A stretch of DNA of 64,000 nt from Armigeres subalbatus (GCF_024139115.2 NC_085139.1:16153284-16217283), one strand, 5' to 3'. Counted from the first letter of the stretch, positions 45,591 through 57,509 are shown. Translations and numbers: made by a program. Notes: generated by a model from the sequence alone, not told the origin.

Positions 45591-47664
45591 TAAAATCAAA
45601 TCAAATTCAAATCAAATTCAAATCAAATTCAAATCAAATTCAAATCAAATTCAAATCAAATTCAAATCAAATTCAAATCAAATTCAAATCAAATTCAAAT
45701 CAAATTCAAATCAAATTCAAATCAAATTCAAATCAAATTCAAATCAAATTCAAATTCAAATCAAATTCAAATCAAATTCAAATCAAATTCAAATCAAATT
45801 CAAATCAAATTCAAATCAAATTCAAATCAAATTCAAATCAAATTCAAATCAAATTCAAATCAAATTCAAATCAAATTCAAATTAAATTCAAATCAAATTC
45901 AAATCAAATTCAAATCAAATTCAAATCAAATTCAAATCAAATTCAAATCAAATTCAAATCAAATTCAAATCAAATTCAAATCAAATTCAAATCAAATTCA
46001 AATCAAATTCAATTAAAATTCAAATCAATTTCAAATCAAATTCAATTCAAATTCAAATCAAATTCAAATCAAATTCAAATCAAATTCAAATCGAATTCAA
46101 ATCAAATTCAAATCAAATTCAAATCAAATTCAAATCAAATTCAAATCAAATTCAAATCAAATTCAAATCAAATTCAAATTAAATTCAAAGCAAATTCAAA
46201 TCAAATTCAAATCAAATTCAAATCAAATTCAAATCAAATTCAAATCAAGTTCAAAACAAATTCGAATCAAGTTCAAATCAAATTCAAATCAAATTCAAAT
46301 CAAATGCAAATCAAATTCAAATCAAATTCAAATTAAATTCAAATCAAATGAAATTCAATTCAAATTCAAATCAAATTCAAATTAAATTCAAATCAAATTC
46401 AAATCAAATTCAAATCAAATTCAAATCAAATTCAAATCAAATTCAAATCAAATTCAAATCAAATTCAAATCAAATTCAAGTTAAATCCAAATTCAAATCA
46501 AATTCAAATTCAAATCAAATTCAAAACAAATTCATATCAAATTCAAATCAAATTCAAATCAAATTCAAATCGAATTCACATCAAATTCAAATCAAATTCA
46601 AATCAAATTCAAATCAAATTCATATCAAATTCAAATCAAATTCAAAACAAATTCAAATCAAATTCAAATCAAATTCAAATCAAATTCAAATCAAATTCAA
46701 ATCAAATTCAAATCAAATTCAAATCAAATTCAAATCAAATTCAAATCAAATTCAAATCAAATTCAAATCAAATTCAAATCAAATTCAAATCAAATTCAAA
46801 TCAAATTCAAATCAAATTCAAATCAAATTCAAATCAAATTCAAATCAAATTCAAATCAAATTCAAATCAAATTCAAATCAAATTCAAATCAAATTCGAAT
46901 CAAATTCGAATCAAATTCAAATCAAATTCAAATCAAAACCAAATCAAATTCAAATCAAATTCAAACCAAATTCAAACCAAATTTAAATCTAATTCAAATC
47001 AAATTCAAATCAAATTCAAATCAAATTCAAATCAAATTCAAATACAAATCGAATTCAAATCAAATTCAAATCAAATTTATATCAGATTCAAATCAAATTC
47101 AAATCAAATTCAAATCAAATTCAAATCAAATTCAAATCAAATTCAAATCAAATTCAAATCAAATTCGAATCAAATTCACATCAAATTCAAATCAAATTCA
47201 AATCAAATCCAAAACAAATTCAAATCAAATTCAAACCAAATTCAAAACAAATTCAAATCAAATTCAAATCAAATTCCAATCAAATTCAAATCAAATTCAA
47301 ATCAAGTTTGAATCAAATTCAAACCAAATTCAAATCAAATTCAAATCAAATTCAAATCAAATTCAAATCAAATTCAAATCAAATTCAAATCAAATTCAAA
47401 TCAAATTCAAATCAAATTCAAATCAAATTCAAATCAAATTTGAATCGAACTCAAACCAAATTAGAAAAAAAAAAAACAATTTCAAATCAATCGAATTCAA
47501 ATCAAGTTTTAATCAAACGCAAATAAAATTCGAATTAAATTCAAATCCAATTCAAATCAAATTCAAATCCAATTCAAATCAAATTCTAATCAAACTTGAA
47601 TCAAATTCAAATCAAACTTAAATCAAACTTAAATCAAATTCAAATCAAATTAAAATCAAATTCA

Positions 47665-48097
47665 TATTGATTTGTATTTGATGTGAATTAAATTTGAATT
47701 TGATTTGAATTTGATTTGTATTTTGATTTGAATTTTGATTTGAATTTGATTTTGAATTTGATTTGAATTTGGTTTGATTTTGATTTCATTTGAATTTGAT
47801 TTGAATTTATTTTGAATTTGATTTGAATTTGACTTGAATTTAATTTGAATTCGGCTTTCATTTGATTTGAATTTGATTTGAAATTGATTTGAATTTGATT
47901 TGAATTTGATTTGAATTTGATTCGAATTTGATTTGAATTTGATTTGTATTTGATTCGAATCTGAGTTGAATTTGATTTGAGTTTGATTTGAATTTGGAAT
48001 GAAATTGATTTGAGTTTGATTTTAATTTGATTTGAATTTGTTTAGAATTTTATATGAATTTGATTAGAATTTGATTTAAATTTGATTTGAATTTCAA
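47665..48097. repeat. Inverted block inside the 11-bp satellite
   Basis: From about 47,665 the unit switches to its reverse complement (ATTTGAATTTG), and it switches back at 48,097 (ATTTGATTTGAATTTCAAAATTCAAATC). The ~430-bp block is more variable than the main array. It forms an inverted repeat with either side. Confidence 0.9.
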
Positions 48098-49372
48098 AAT
48101 TCAAATCAAAATCAAATCAAAATCAAATCAAAATCAAATCAATTTCAAATCAAATTCAAATAAAAATCAAATCAAATTCAAATGTAAATTCAAATCAAAT
48201 TCAAATCAATATCAAATCAAATTCAAATCAAATTCAAATCAAATTCAAATCAAAATCAAATTCAAATCAAATTCAAATCAAATTCAAATCAAATTCAAAT
48301 CAAATTTAAATCAAATTCAAATCAAATTCAAATCAAATTCAAATCAAATTCAAATCAAATTCAAATCAAATTCAAATCAAATTCAAATCAAATTCAAATC
48401 AAATTCAAATCAAATTCAAATCAAATTCAAATCAAATTCAAATCAAATTCAAATCAAATTCAAATCAAATTCAAATCAAATTCAAATCAAATTCAAATCA
48501 AATTCAAATCAAATTCAAATCAAATTCAAATCAAATTCAAATCAAATTCAAATCAAATTCAAATCAAATTCAAATCAAATTTAAATCAAATTCGAATCAA
48601 ATTCAAATAAAATTCAAATCAAATTCAAATCAAATTCAAATCAAATTCAAATCAAATTCAAATCAAATTCAAATCAAATTCAAATCAAATTCAAATCTAA
48701 TTCAAATCAAATTCAAATTTAAATCAAATTCAAATCAAATTCAAATCAAATTCAAATCAAATTAAAGTCAAATTCAAATCAAATTCAAATCAAATTCAAA
48801 TCAAATTCAAATCAAATTCAAATCAAATTCAAATCAAATTCAAATAAAATTCAAATCAAATTCTAATCAAATTCAAATCAAGTTCTAATCAAATTCTAAT
48901 CAAATTCAAATCAAATTCAAATCGAATTCAAATCAAATTCAAATAAAATTCAAATTAATTTCGAATCAATCTCGAACCAAATTCGTATCAAATTAAAAAC
49001 AAATCAATTTCAAATCAATCGAATTCAAATCAAGTTCGAATCAAACGCAAATTAAATTCGAATAAAATTCAAACCAAATTCAAATCAAATTCAAATCAAA
49101 CTCAAATCAAATTCAAATCAAATTCAAATCAAATTCAAATCAAATTCAAATCAAATTCAAATCAAATTCAAATCAAATTCAAATCAAATTCAAATCAAAT
49201 TCAAATCAAATTCAAATCAAATTCAAATCAAATTCAAATCAAATTCAAATCAAATTCAAATCAAATTCAAATCAAATTCAAATCAAATTCAAATCAAATT
49301 CAAATCAAACTCAAACCAAATTCGAATCAAACTCAAACCAAATTCATATCAAATTCAAATTTAAATCATATC

Positions 49373-49750
49373 AAAGTAGTAAGAATTGAAAAATGAGAAG
49401 ATAGAAGTGTGATGTGAGAATTGAAAATTAATAAATTTCGTTCCTTCTACTTCCTGCATTGATCTTCCTTCTTTTCTTTTATTTTTCTTTCTTTTCTTCC
49501 CTCCTTCTGCTTCCAACTTTTTACCACGATCTCCCTTCTTCATTATTCTTTCTTCCAATTTGTGTTTTATTTCTTTGTTCTTTCTTCTACCGTTTTCGTT
49601 CTTCCTTTTTTTCCTCCTTCTTAAATTTTACTTCATCCCCCGTTTTCCTTCTTCCTTCTTTTGTTTTCTATCTATCTTCCTCTTCCGTTTTTCTTCTGTT
49701 TTTTTTTTTCTTCTTTTTTATTCCTTTTTCCTTTTCCTTCCTTGAATCAA
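49373..49750. repeat. Polypyrimidine tract with AGTGAGAA-like flank
   Basis: At 49,385-49,430 there is text of the AATGAGAAGATAGAAGTG...GATGTGAGAATTG kind, then ~300 bp almost only of C and T (CTTCCTTCTTTTCTTTTATT and similar). It resembles the reverse complement of the GA-rich element at 17.1 kb in both tract and flank, suggesting one repeat family in two orientations. Confidence 0.7.
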
Positions 49751-50771
49751 ATGCGACTCAAAAATCATATCTTGTCCTAAAACCGTAATTGAATTCTTAT
49801 TTCCGCCCAAATTTGTGAGCCGAACGTTAATTAAATTCCAAATTAGAATTTAAATTGAAATCAAAAATATTTCCAAACCTCGAACCAATCCGAAGTCACA
49901 AAACAATTCACATTTCGTTTTAAAATTTCTTCTTAAATTGATATCCCCATTTAAACTTTTATATAAATGAAAATCCTCTTTGAATTTCGAATTCAGAATT
50001 TAATTCAGAATCAAATACAATTTAAACCCAAATTCAAAACAGAATCCAACTTATTCTCAAAAAGATGTATTCGTGATTTAAATCTAAGATTGGTAAACTC
50101 ATTCTTACGTCGTTTATAATCCCAACCTCGACGAATGTTGTTTCTCCCCGTTCAACTTCACACATCGAGACGTGGTAAACAATTTTCCACTTTTCCACCA
50201 GAAGGCGTCAAGACGAAGTGTGGCTGAATTATTTCCTCCGTAGTAGGTACGCTCCAAGAAAAGGAAATAAATTTGAAGTGCGAATGTGAATGGAAAAAGT
50301 TGCCATTCATCGGCTTGGCATCGGGTGTCTCCAGTGCCGCAATCGGTTTGCGGCAAAAAGTTGGAAAAAGACATTTCCCTATAAATCCGAGCTTAAGCAA
50401 GGATCGACAACGAGCAGAACGGCAAATCACTGTTGCGCCACACTTATGCCAAGGTTATGTGCGGTTTATGCAAATTAGGCGGAGTTTTCAAAGTAAATTC
50501 TCGAAATTGGCTCCGTTCAAAATTATTGACGATATGACGGCGCACAGTGTCAACTTGTTGGCAGAACGTGCGTGTAGAGTGCCAGGATCAAAATAAATCT
50601 CTATCCCGTTACCAACGTGCCAGAATTTTCGCTAAGCTGGATCACTGGTTTTCGAATCCCCGTGCCCGGAATGCTTATACCATACCTGTCTGTCTATGCC
50701 AATTTACTCATCATAAGAAACCGACCGACAGATTTTTCTCACATCCGTGTTTCCTTTCCCTCTATTTGCAG
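49751..50771. other. Probable intron upstream of the TIA-1/Rox8 exon
   Basis: Mostly single-copy-looking DNA. 49.75-50.08 kb holds AATTCAAA-type decay of the neighbouring satellite. It ends in a pyrimidine-rich run and acceptor (TTTCCTTTCCCTCTATTTGCAG, in two parts: TTTCCTTTCCC and TCTATTTGCAG, 50,750-50,771). The preceding exon of the gene was not found in this window. Confidence 0.5.
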
Positions 50772-50847
50772 AGATTGCCGCGTGGTCCGGGATCCACAGA
50801 CGCTGAAATCCAAAGGCTACGGCTTCGTGTCGTTCGTGAAGAAATCG
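50772..50847 (+). CDS. Rox8: Internal exon of a TIA-1/TIAR (Rox8) family RNA-binding protein
   Basis: The 76-bp exon carries one base finishing a split codon and then 25 codons beginning DCRVVRDPQTLKSKG, followed by YGFVSFVKKS. KGYGFVSF is a textbook RNP1 motif, [RK]-G-[FY]-[GA]-[FY]-[ILV]-X-[FY]. The DCRVVRDPQTLKSKG lead-in is characteristic of the second RRM of TIA-1/TIAR and fly Rox8, from memory of the family. In this family RRM2 gives most of the affinity for U-rich RNA; the proteins act in nuclear splice-site choice and in cytoplasmic mRNA silencing and stress granules. The acceptor TATTTGCAG|A (50,771/50,772) and donor TCG|GTAAGT (50,847/50,848) are canonical. Neighbouring exons of this and the other two RRMs were not found, so the flanking introns must be long, or extend beyond the window. 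The gene symbol is by similarity. Confidence 0.88.
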
Positions 50848-52784
50848 GTAAGTGGCTTCATATCTCTGTTCACACATCGTCTCCTTCATCGGGGACCTAT
50901 CCTACCTAATGCCGAATTCGGCGAACAGTGCGGATATCGATAGGAAAATAGAGCCAGTTTTCCGCAAACGCCCACGCATCCACACCCGGTCGGGGGTGAT
51001 TCCCCGGAGAAAAACATCACGATAAGGCCATCCGTTCGAACAAATCTCATGAAGCTCGAGCACACGGAGCAGGACTCCGGTATCAAATTACGGACGAATT
51101 TCTTCTAATCATCGGATTGATACAGTTCCTGCACCGACCGAGATCGGGGTGGTGCGGTCCTCACACATGAATACACAACACTCGCCCTCGATGTCGGTCC
51201 CCATTCAGTTAAATCGAAACATACAAAACGATGATTTCGACCGAGTGGAAGCAACGGCATCAGTTCAGTATCCGTATGGCTTCTTTTTAGACTGCTGCTG
51301 TTTCGGTAATTTGATGTCTGGCGATGTAGACTGTTGTTCTGTTTTTTTTACGTGAGCGTTAGATGAAGAAGATATCGATTCAAGTGATGAAAAAGCAATT
51401 GAGCCATCTCTGCGGACGAATCTGGGCCTCTGGCGGAACACATTGCAAAATAGGCCAAAACGATACTGGATCGGAAATAGGTTCCGATGGAATGAAATCT
51501 GATGATGGTTTGATTACCTTCAGTTTTTGCTCCTATCCTTTAATAACAAAATTTCCTTTCAGTAGTCACTAATTCATTCATAAAATAATTCCTCGATGGA
51601 CGCGATCGTAAAGAAGGCGTGAAATATAAATTGAATCACCTAATCGGAATCATTAACCAACAAGACGCCGAGAGCTGCCCTAATTTTTGTAGGCACTTTG
51701 TCTTCCACTGTCGGATAACTGCTGGTTTTTGGCTCCTTGACCATCAAACCGAAGTGCTCCAATTTTGTGGGTGTGTGCATTGCCCAGTTGATCGTATTAC
51801 CAATTGATACTGCTGCCAGTCACGCACGAGAGCCTTCTTTCCAATAGCGAAAGCTGCCACAAAAAAAAAGAAAAATTGAATAACCACCGTGGGATTATTT
51901 TTTTTGGGGTGGAGAAATAATTGACTGCCTTGTTTCACGGCTTCCCCGGTGGTTAATTTGATTATTTGATTTTTATGTCGTTTTGTCGATTCCGTATCTT
52001 ATCGACACGGAAAGCGATTGCGATATTTCAAGATAACGCGCGCTCCGACAAGGAGGCGTACTAATTCTGAATTGCCGCCATCAAGGACGATTAGGCTTCA
52101 CGCAGTTCCCAACCCAACCGCCCGATAAAATTTATCGACATAGAATAGAATTCCGACATTCGGTGCCGAGACAACGCCGAGCCCATTCAGACCAGCTGTC
52201 GCAATTTGTGTTCATACAGTTTTATGGGCTGTCGTCGGATTGTTGGTGGGGTGTTTCTCCATGGCGGCCGGAGCCGTCCTTGAAGTGCTTTAGTGGTTTA
52301 GATGTGCATACAATCTACGAAATGACAAACTTCTACTAAGCTATTTAATCAGAAGATGTTAGAATTCGACGATTCGTTGCATTGGGAAAAGTATTTAACT
52401 GGAATAACCGTTTTGAAGATTCAATTCATGCAATTACGGTTCTCAAGTAACAACCGCTACGTTCGTTTGAAGCCAATTACACTTTGCAAATACAATTCTT
52501 TACCTAATGCAATACCAAAGTCTGGTGAATAAAAATACAATTCTATGACCACAAACTAAAATAAACATCCTAAGCTCACGTTGAGACGAAAAAACTACAG
52601 CGCAACACAAAACGCGTCATTTATTGTTTGGTTAAAATTTTGAATGTAAAAGCAATAAAACCATTCAATCCTCTCACTAATGAACTGGCGTGCAAAATTA
52701 ATCACACATTGATTCTAATTTGGACTGAAGTGAGCAATCAAGGGTATTTTGCTGAGGAAATCTTTTATGGGAAGGATTGTGAAT
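50848..52784. other. Probable intron downstream of the TIA-1/Rox8 exon
   Basis: Begins with GTAAGTGG. The sequence has mixed composition and few repeats to about 52.7 kb. No continuation of the RRM (the alpha-2/beta-4 part) is recognisable here, so the next exon lies further downstream, possibly outside the window. Confidence 0.5.
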
Positions 52785-52880
52785 TCCACTAGGCCGAAAA
52801 CGGTTTGACCGAAAATATGGCCGAAATGATCGTTTGGAAAATGTCGTATGGCCGAAAAGGTGAATTAGCCGAACAGTGGA
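52785..52880. repeat. Degenerate 'GGCCGAAA' minisatellite
   Basis: Five or six degenerate copies of the 17-bp family (AGGCCGAAAACGGTTTGACC, TATGGCCGAAATGATC, GTATGGCCGAAAAGG). Confidence 0.65.
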
Positions 52881-53289
52881 TGCAAAAAGTATGAAGCGAT
52901 TAATAATTGAGATACAGACCCTCATTCGGTTTTGACAACATGTTCGAAATATTTCTAAAAACGAATGATTTTTGTGTTTTTGTGGAGTACCAACTCCACA
53001 TTTCTTTACTTATTGTGACACTAGAGCCGTCTCTACGTGGTTTTTCGTCACAAGCTCTATAGGCGATTTTTTCATGTTAACATTAGTGAAAGACTGATGT
53101 TTTACATGGATTTTGAAGACAATGCGGTTTTTTGAGAGTTTTTTTTTTATATGATGGTTTTTACGCACGTTTTGGTATTTACGCGACTTTTGGTTTTAGA
53201 TTTTTTTTTATTTCACGCAAATTGTGGGATGCATGGAACTCTTTTACGCAATTTTGGAATCTTCACGGTTCCTACGCTGTTTTTTGCTC
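52881..53289. other. AT-rich DNA with loose TTTTACGCA/TTTTGG repetition
   Basis: Between 53,150 and 53,290 the phrases TTTACGCA and ATTTTGG recur irregularly about every 25-60 bp. Too diverged to define a unit. No gene. Confidence 0.3.
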
Positions 53290-53640
53290 AATATGTACTG
53301 TCTACGATCGCATATTTGTAACAATCGACAAAATAAGGTATGAAAGAAATGGAACGATAAAGTTTGTGATATGCATAGGTATGCAAATCCCAATGATTTT
53401 GTAAAGTTTCACAAACATTTTATCCAGTTGAATTCTTGTTGGAAAAATTTCCATTACTTGGTATTTGAGTGCAAATTTAATTGCGTAAGTTTTTGTTTAC
53501 ATCTGATGACATACCGGCAACAAACTTTTCCAATGTTACTGTTATGCGGTCACATTGGTTAATGTTTCAACAAAACTTGAAAGTTGTTTCGAGCTTTCTG
53601 CAAATGTAAATGTTACAAATATGCGATCATGGGCAGCGTA
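53290..53640. mobile_element. Possible foldback element with GATCGCATATTTGTAACA arms
   Basis: CGATCGCATATTTGTAACA near 53,305 is mirrored by TGTTACAAATATGCGATCAT near 53,610-53,630. Only the terminal ~26 bp match well and the interior is unique AT-rich DNA, so this may be a damaged MITE. Confidence 0.45.
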
Positions 53641-53779
53641 CCACTTGTGTAAAAGCAGGCTCCAGTTTGATCGCTTTTTTAAGAATTTATAAAAAAAATT
53701 CTTTGTATTGCTGCCGAATGATTTTGATGCCAGAACCGAATGTAGCCAAATGAAGCCTGTATATAAATCTTTCTCGTTT

Positions 53780-53875
53780 CTCACTTTTCACTGTAAGAAG
53801 TAAGAAGTGCGATGTCAGAAGTAAGAATTGAGAAGTGAGAGGTAAAAAAATTGGACGTCTCACTTCTCACTCGGA
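53780..53875. repeat. AGTGAGAA hairpin repeat
   Basis: TTTCTCACTTTTCACTGTAA and AGAAGTAAGAAGTGCGATG are mirrored by GACGTCTCACTTCTCACTC. Same motif family as 2.70 and 61.0 kb. Confidence 0.6.
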
Positions 53876-54019
53876 ACAATGAAAAAAATCACTGACAATT
53901 TGTGAAATAATTACCGAACAGTTCTACTGTTGAGATCCACAGAAATTGGAGATTGCTGAAATTCACAGAACTCTACGAAATGAAAAAAATGTTTCATAGT
54001 GTTTCGTGATCGGGAAAAA

Positions 54020-54910
54020 TTCTGACAAACAAAACAAACATGTCTGGGAGATCTCATCGGAGGTCGGAAATTGATCGCTCAAAAAATAATAACAATGTCT
54101 CGAAAATACGGGTTTCGAAGGTCACAAAAAAAATCGGCGCTGGCAAAACAGCTTTACTTGTGTTGGCACTAACAAAAACGGTTCAAAGTCTACTACCCGT
54201 TCTGAAAATAGCAAACCAGCCTCGAAGCCCATCTTGCTTCTCAAGCTAGCAACAAATATCCGAGGTCTTGTTCGCTCCGGAATTAACCAATAAGTCTGTG
54301 CTTGTCTCGTCGAACGGTATCAATAAAAGGTGCTCCTGAGTACTACACGCTTCCGAATGAACAGAAAGGGATTCAAAAATCTACTTATTCCAGAAATAGG
54401 GTAATTCGCCAAATGTTGAACGGTTAATTTCTTCGTCTATTGTTGAACGCACGTGCATTTCTTATGGGAGTTCAACAATAGGCGACAAAATTAGCCGTTC
54501 AACAATTGGCGGTTTCCCCTAACAAAAATACGTTGGACAAAATGTATGGATGCCTATATTGATCATTTGCTGATTGGACAGCCTAAGGTATCCCTACTAG
54601 CAACAGAAAATCTCTCAGTAGTGTCAGCTGAACTCGCTCCGGAATCAACAAATAAAGTTGTGTTCAATCGGGTAACAACAAAAATGCATAAGAGCCCCGG
54701 GATAAAAAAATATAAAAATTGGCCAAGTAGTCTGTTATTACTTCCGAATAAACAAGAAAGTTTCGGACTTCAGCTTGCGCCAGAATTGTGGCTCAGAGGA
54801 CTTCTCCCTTTGGATGCCAAAAAATGGTTGGCCATAGGCAGGGAACCCCCTCACGAAGAACAACAAATACTAGAGTTCCCTCTCTACACCACGGCAGGTT
54901 ACTAACTGAT
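54020..54910 (+). other. Unrecognised open frames (54,040-54,249 and 54,546-54,905)
   Basis: Two plus-strand frames, 69 and 119 codons, lie close together. The first is basic at its start (SGRSHRRSEIDRSKNNNN). The second contains TNKVVFNRVTTKMHKSPG and is leucine-rich. They are in different frames and separated by a MITE-like inverted repeat (54,398-54,520). I recognise no domain. A broken transposon or host protein is possible. Confidence 0.3.
54398..54520. mobile_element. Short MITE-like inverted repeat, 123 bp
   Basis: GGGTAATTCGCCAAATGTTG, then AACGGTTAATTTCTTCGTCT and ATTGTTGAAC on the left, are mirrored by GTTCAACAATAGGCGAC, AAAATTAGCCGTTC and AACAATTGGCGGTTTCCCC on the right, leaving a spacer of about 25 bp. 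Roughly 85-90% pairing. Confidence 0.75.
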
Positions 54911-54960
54911 ACTTCTGCCAGCAGCTGCAGTTCTCTTTATTCAACAATAGGTATATACAA

Positions 54961-55670
54961 TCCCGATCAAGAATGCATAACAAAATTCTAACAAGGGGAG
55001 TTATTTATTTCAGAAAAATATTGTAACAAAATGTGTTATAAATTTTGCTGGTTAGTTGTTAAAATAACAAAAAATATATCAAAAATACCTCTAGCCGTAA
55101 CATAATTAAAACAGAGGTTGATACCTTCATATCAACATTATAACAAACGTTAATATAATTTTTTTGTACAAAAATCTACTTTCAAGGTAATTGCCTACAT
55201 CACGGATAGAAATTTGTTACACTACCACGCCGGATTTCCATCCATAATGTAGGCAATTAACTTTGTCCCAGCTATGTACTAATATCGAGCGGGCTCAAGT
55301 TATACTGAAGGTGATTACCTCCGATTTTTTTTTTCCTATGTCTACAAAAAATGTAGACAATTATTTAGTAAAAATATTCATAACTCTAGACCAACATTTG
55401 AAAAGGGCGTAACAGCCAAAATTTATTCCTTCTGATTCTTTGTCCGCATATAAAGCTATATATGTAGACGAAGAATCAGAAGGAATAAATTTTGGCTGTT
55501 ACGCCCTTTTCAAATGTTGGTCTAGAACTAATGTTGTTATAATTTTGATATGAAATAAAGCTGATCGAAGACACATTTTTATCGAATTATCTAATTATAA
55601 CACACGTTGTTTTAAATAACAACGATTGATAGAATTTGGTTATAATTTTGTTATGCATTCCTGGTCGGGA
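54961..55670. mobile_element. DNA element, ~710 bp, with TCCCGATCAAGAATGCATAA termini
   Basis: The left terminus TCCCGATCAAGAATGCATAA (54,961) matches the complement of the right TTATGCATTCCTGGTCGGGA (ending 55,670) with two differences; the match continues into CAAAATT. The interior is AT-rich and non-coding and contains further inverted pieces, including AATTGCCTACAT near 55,190 against ATGTAGGCAATT near 55,250 and the strong hairpin at 55,385-55,526. Confidence 0.65.
55385..55526. repeat. Near-perfect 142-bp hairpin
   Basis: Arms of about 60 bp start TCTAGACCAACATTTGAAAA and end in the complement TTTTCAAATGTTGGTCTAGA. I see a single mismatch (TTTGTC against GACGAA), and the loop of about 22 bp is AT-rich. 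The near-identity of the arms means recent origin or selection. It may be a very short MITE nested in the 54,961-55,670 element. Confidence 0.85.
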
Positions 55671-55695
55671 TACATCCATAACAATATTTCTTAAT

Positions 55696-57509
55696 GTGTG
55701 TGTGTGTGTTTCATCCTCTATCCCTCGCCCAGCCGGGGGCGTTGGACAAGTAGTACTACGAATAATTTGATCAAATCTAATGCTACTTAATGGTGCCCTT
55801 TTTGTTACGAAGGCTAGCACGAAAAAAAGGATCACTTTAGAGGTGAGACTCCTCATCAAGTTTAGGGATTGGGATGTGCTAGAGGTTCGTAACAGGTGCA
55901 GCAAAACATCGCATAGACGCCCTTATTCGTACTGACTACTCAGGGAGTAGAAGGTCGAGAAGAGCCACCGCTGCCAACTAAAGCTTGAACCGGATACCTG
56001 GGACTCCCACAATATCCGCAGCAATAGCCAGCAAACGATGCCCTGTACGTATTTAATGCTTGGTTTATTCAAAATATTAAAAAGAATATTATCCATATGA
56101 GAGTAGTTAAATTTACCACTTACCATTGATATGAGTCCTGCCTTTCCCTTATTTCTCAGTCGTATACATCCTACTTTTGTAGTCTCATTCATTTATTCCA
56201 TGTATTCCTTGATGACTTCATTCATCTATGTATGCGTCTATCATGTGTAAACTAATTTGACAATGCTACGTTTTACGCTCTCCTTTTTTTTTAATATTTG
56301 ATATTTTATTTTGATTCGCCTATTTTTTTTCAAATCATGTTCTTGTTTGTTATTTTTGCCATGTGTTCTAATTTGTTATTTTTTTTCTTTTTCTTTTCCG
56401 TTTTACTCTTGTTAGTTTCATAAACTTTGCCATTATTGCTTTTCGGTATGTCTCATATATTCACAACCTCAGAAGTTTAAGTTTTGAAATGTATTAGATA
56501 AAATATACAAAATTGTAGTGTTTTTCCAGTTTGGTATAAAAACAAATTAACATTAAAGGACGTTACCAATGTGGCATGTTTGTAACACTTGTTAAATCAA
56601 ATGTTCTGAGGAATCAATAATGTATTTTCCAAATGGAGTAAAATACACATTTATAGAATTAAATTTCCATTCAATCAGTATATCCAATTTGAGTTCATTA
56701 TATAACGCTTCAATTTCGTAATTTTGCTACAACTGTGGCATAAAATTTAATGTGATGTAGTGTAAATTTAGGTATGACTGAAATGTTGAAACTAAGTGTA
56801 TTTATGATTAGTCGGTTTCTCTAGTTTTATTGATTTATTTTATTTTTGCATTTCGTTTCAAATGATTCGTCAGCTACGTAATATAATTAAAGGCTGTTTG
56901 CTTACCTCGATGGAGCCAAAATGGATTAATGTCCTTTCATCTACTTACAAATGATTGTCCATTGTTATATGTAGATTGAAGTAAACTCCTACACTCCTAA
57001 CACAATTTTTCTTTTTTTTTACTCCTTCGTCTTTGTTAGGCTTCCTTCAAATAACTTCCCAATCTTTTTCATTTAAATTAAAAAAGCCCTTTTCAGCCAT
57101 TGCCTGCCACTCGCGAGTTTCACGTAACGCGTCCATGGATGGGGGTCCTTAGATACCCGTTCTGATTATTTCTATTACTTCTTCGCATTTTTTCAACTAA
57201 CCCATGAAAAAAGAGCATTCCAAACTCTAACAAATATTCACTGGAAATACATTTTCACTAAGAGTCCGCCATCCGGAAACCTTCCTGTAGCCCACAACTG
57301 TCCAGGCGCGGCGTCACCCAGTCAAACTGATTTTTCACCTACAATGAAATTCCGTTCACTGTTGCACGACACGTATAATGCTTTTTTTCTTCTTATCGAA
57401 ACCTAAACGAGCCTTTTTAATAAATTTTAAGAAAATTTGGGAAAATTTGAAAAATTTTGTGGGAGAAAAAACGAACGGCACCGCCCGCGCCCGTCGATTG
57501 CTGCGATTC
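55696..57509 (-). mobile_element. Retroposon-like insertion (~1.8 kb) with 21-bp direct repeats
   Basis: The same 21 bases (T followed by CCATAACAATATTTCTTAAT) occur at 55,675-55,695 and 57,510-57,530 and nowhere else that I noticed. On the minus strand the intervening DNA begins GC-rich (AGAATCGCAGCAATCGACGG) and turns AT-rich. It ends in a CACACACACACACAC run directly before the second repeat, as expected for an RNA-copied insertion with a simple-repeat tail. A short minus-strand frame begins ATGGACGCGTTACGTGAAAC near 57,136 and runs only 29 codons. No reverse transcriptase is present, so it is non-autonomous or a processed pseudogene. Confidence 0.6.

Larger units (their letters stand above)
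41240..49372. repeat. ~8-kb satellite of the 11-bp unit CAAATTCAAAT
   Basis: Hundreds of copies of CAAATTCAAAT run head to tail, with variants (GAATC, TAATC, AAACC, AAAAC) used as landmarks. The plus strand is almost free of G. Three units make 33 bp, so translations show an 11-residue period (NSNQIQIKFKS); these asparagine/glutamine-rich frames are artefacts. Landmark variants show higher-order copying: a 429-bp (39-unit) duplication (41.8 and 42.25 kb) and a ~1.4-kb duplication (42.7-43.7 kb copied at 44.15-45.1 kb). The array is interrupted by a LINE fragment (45,241-45,590) and by an inverted block (47,665-48,097). Edges decay gradually. Confidence 0.95.

Noticed and set aside
43639..48584. 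Asparagine/glutamine-rich frames with an 11-residue period (prion-like look)
   Set aside because: Direct translation of the CAAATTCAAAT satellite; any window of the array gives the same result.
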